DNA of 64,000 nucleotides, taken from positions 4,399,501 through 4,463,500 of the forward strand of contig NZ_CP089309.1 in assembly GCF_021228795.1 (NCBI RefSeq), written 5' to 3'. The notes beneath the pieces are model-generated. The model searched no databases, had not been told where the DNA came from, and saw only the letters and a list, made by a program, of their open reading frames with translations. This document shows, piece by piece, positions 63,104 to 64,000 of the stretch (positions are counted from its first letter, which is position 1; every line of letters starts with the position of its first letter). Source of the DNA: Thiocapsa bogorovii. GTDB taxonomy: Bacteria; Pseudomonadota; Gammaproteobacteria; Chromatiales; Chromatiaceae. A program made the position numbers and the translations under genes.

Positions 63104-63916
63104 GTGCGGCCTGGCAAGGCCGCGTGTTCTAGCGGGTGGAACTCCCGCCCGGGTAATCGTGCGCCGCGAGCCCGGTATCGAGCCTTGCGGCGCGACTGGT
63201 CACAGGCGCGTCGATGCGTAGGCACGACAGCAGGCGAGGTGCAAAGGTAACGGGTGATGCCGACCCTGAAGGTGTGAGCCCCGAAAATTTTGGTTGGTGA
63301 GTGCCGACGGCTTCGTCCCGCCGGTAGGCAACAATCCGTGTCGCGCTCTGGCGAGCGGCACGGATACTCCCGGGTCAGAGACCGTATCGAGCCTGACATT
63401 GAGACTCCGCGGTAACCAGGGAGATCCGCGCATCGGTCCGCAGGAAGCGGGCACCCGCGAACAAGTGTCAAAAGCGAGGACGCGGGCGGGGATGCGTGGA
63501 AGTCGGAGCCACCCATAGGAGCTGTGACGCCCGGTCATGCGGGTCGAGCAAAGGGGTGGCGGCCCAGGACAATGCGCGGGTAAAGCACGGCCCTCCACCG
63601 AGAGGATTCTGTCCGTGACAACCATGCTCGCGCGTTTCACGCCGTCGGCGTGCCCGCCCTTGTGGCGGTGCGCGGAACGCTCGGCGCGGCGGCGGGAGCC
63701 GCACGCGCGGAGTCGACAGGGCGCTGGACTCGCTCCCCTGTTCCACGGCGGAAGACTCGGGCCGGGAGCCGGATGGTGTAACACTCCACGTCCGGTTCTG
63801 CGAGGAGTCGGGCGCCGAATCGTCGCATGGCGGAGATATCGCGGCACCGCCGGGAAACCAGGCGGCAAACAGATCAAGCGAACATCTGCCTAAACGACGG
63901 CAAGGCCCCGGCTTAC
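63104..63916 (+). mobile_element. ORF-less group II intron, copy 4
   Basis: About 813 bp, complete, matching copy 2 before its interruption; two bases are missing near 63370 (ACTCCCGGGTC versus ACTCCCCGGGGTC). The 5' flank is GAAACCGGGGACG. After the intron end lies AACCGGGGCAGTACCACGCTCATCGCG, another variant of the target repeat. The last 84 bp of the window hold no gene. Confidence 0.85.
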
Positions 63917-64000
63917 TCTCCTGGAGAACCGGGGCAGTACCACGCTCATCGCGATCGGCGACTGAGGGGGAGTCCATCGGGGGGGCCTTCGAGTGTGTCG

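Overview
The window comes from a high-GC gammaproteobacterium. A purple sulfur bacterium (Chromatiaceae-like) is the best guess: a DsrC/TusE-like sulfur-relay paralogue sits among housekeeping genes, the core genes look gammaproteobacterial, and the accessory load of introns, insertion sequences (IS) and toxin-antitoxin (TA) modules is very heavy. The assignment is inference; no rRNA or tRNA gene was seen.

Layout. (1) 1-8.7 kb is core genome: mltB, yjbQ, recG, a ClC channel, a small membrane protein, a Tat-exported serine hydrolase and a DsrC-like protein, with several short inverted-repeat elements between them. (2) 8.9-11.4 kb holds the GDP-L-fucose pair fcl-gmd and opens a surface-polysaccharide locus. 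(3) 11.4-22.2 kb is a mobile island: an IS1182 remnant, an IS1595-family element with a passenger gene, a truncated serine recombinase, a TA relic, an IS110 fragment, a PD-(D/E)XK gene, two RT-encoding group II introns and a PIN TA pair. (4) 22.3-23.3 kb is wbpP (UDP-GlcNAc C4-epimerase), a second sugar-nucleotide gene of the same locus. (5) 23.4-38.3 kb is a second island: five or more TA modules (several broken), an IS4-type element, an IS110 element split by an IS256 element, a chimeric group II intron, and a duplicated, decaying DUF1800-DUF1501 pair. (6) 38.5-51.3 kb is the main polysaccharide cluster: a Wzy-like polymerase (split by a second IS256 copy), a Wzx-like flippase, two sulfotransferases, two FkbM methyltransferases, two GT4 glycosyltransferases, a WcaF-like acetyltransferase and a DegT-type aminotransferase. 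The part from about 38.4 to 46.6 kb is visibly AT-richer than its neighbours, which suggests recent transfer. (7) 51.4-64 kb holds four copies of a group II intron without an ORF. They flank two nearly identical antitoxin/DUF3368-toxin cassettes in an intron-TA-intron unit present twice. One intron copy is interrupted by a 3465-bp Mu/Tn5053-type transposon with a clear 5-bp target duplication. A further PIN pair, a MazEF pair and an Rpn-like PD-(D/E)XK gene lie between.

How the genes work together. Gmd and Fcl make GDP-L-fucose and WbpP makes UDP-GalNAc. The glycosyltransferases, aminotransferase, acetyltransferase, FkbM methyltransferases and sulfotransferases would build and decorate a repeat unit that Wzx exports and Wzy polymerises. 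Because wzy is split by an IS, this allele probably cannot polymerise unless another polymerase exists. The islands carry no obvious metabolic cargo: they are mainly TA modules, transposases, introns and nuclease-fold proteins inserted into one another.

The most unusual features are the group II intron whose reverse transcriptase is a frame-preserving chimera of two intron lineages, the ORF-less introns bracketing duplicated TA cassettes, and two families of short mobile inverted-repeat elements.
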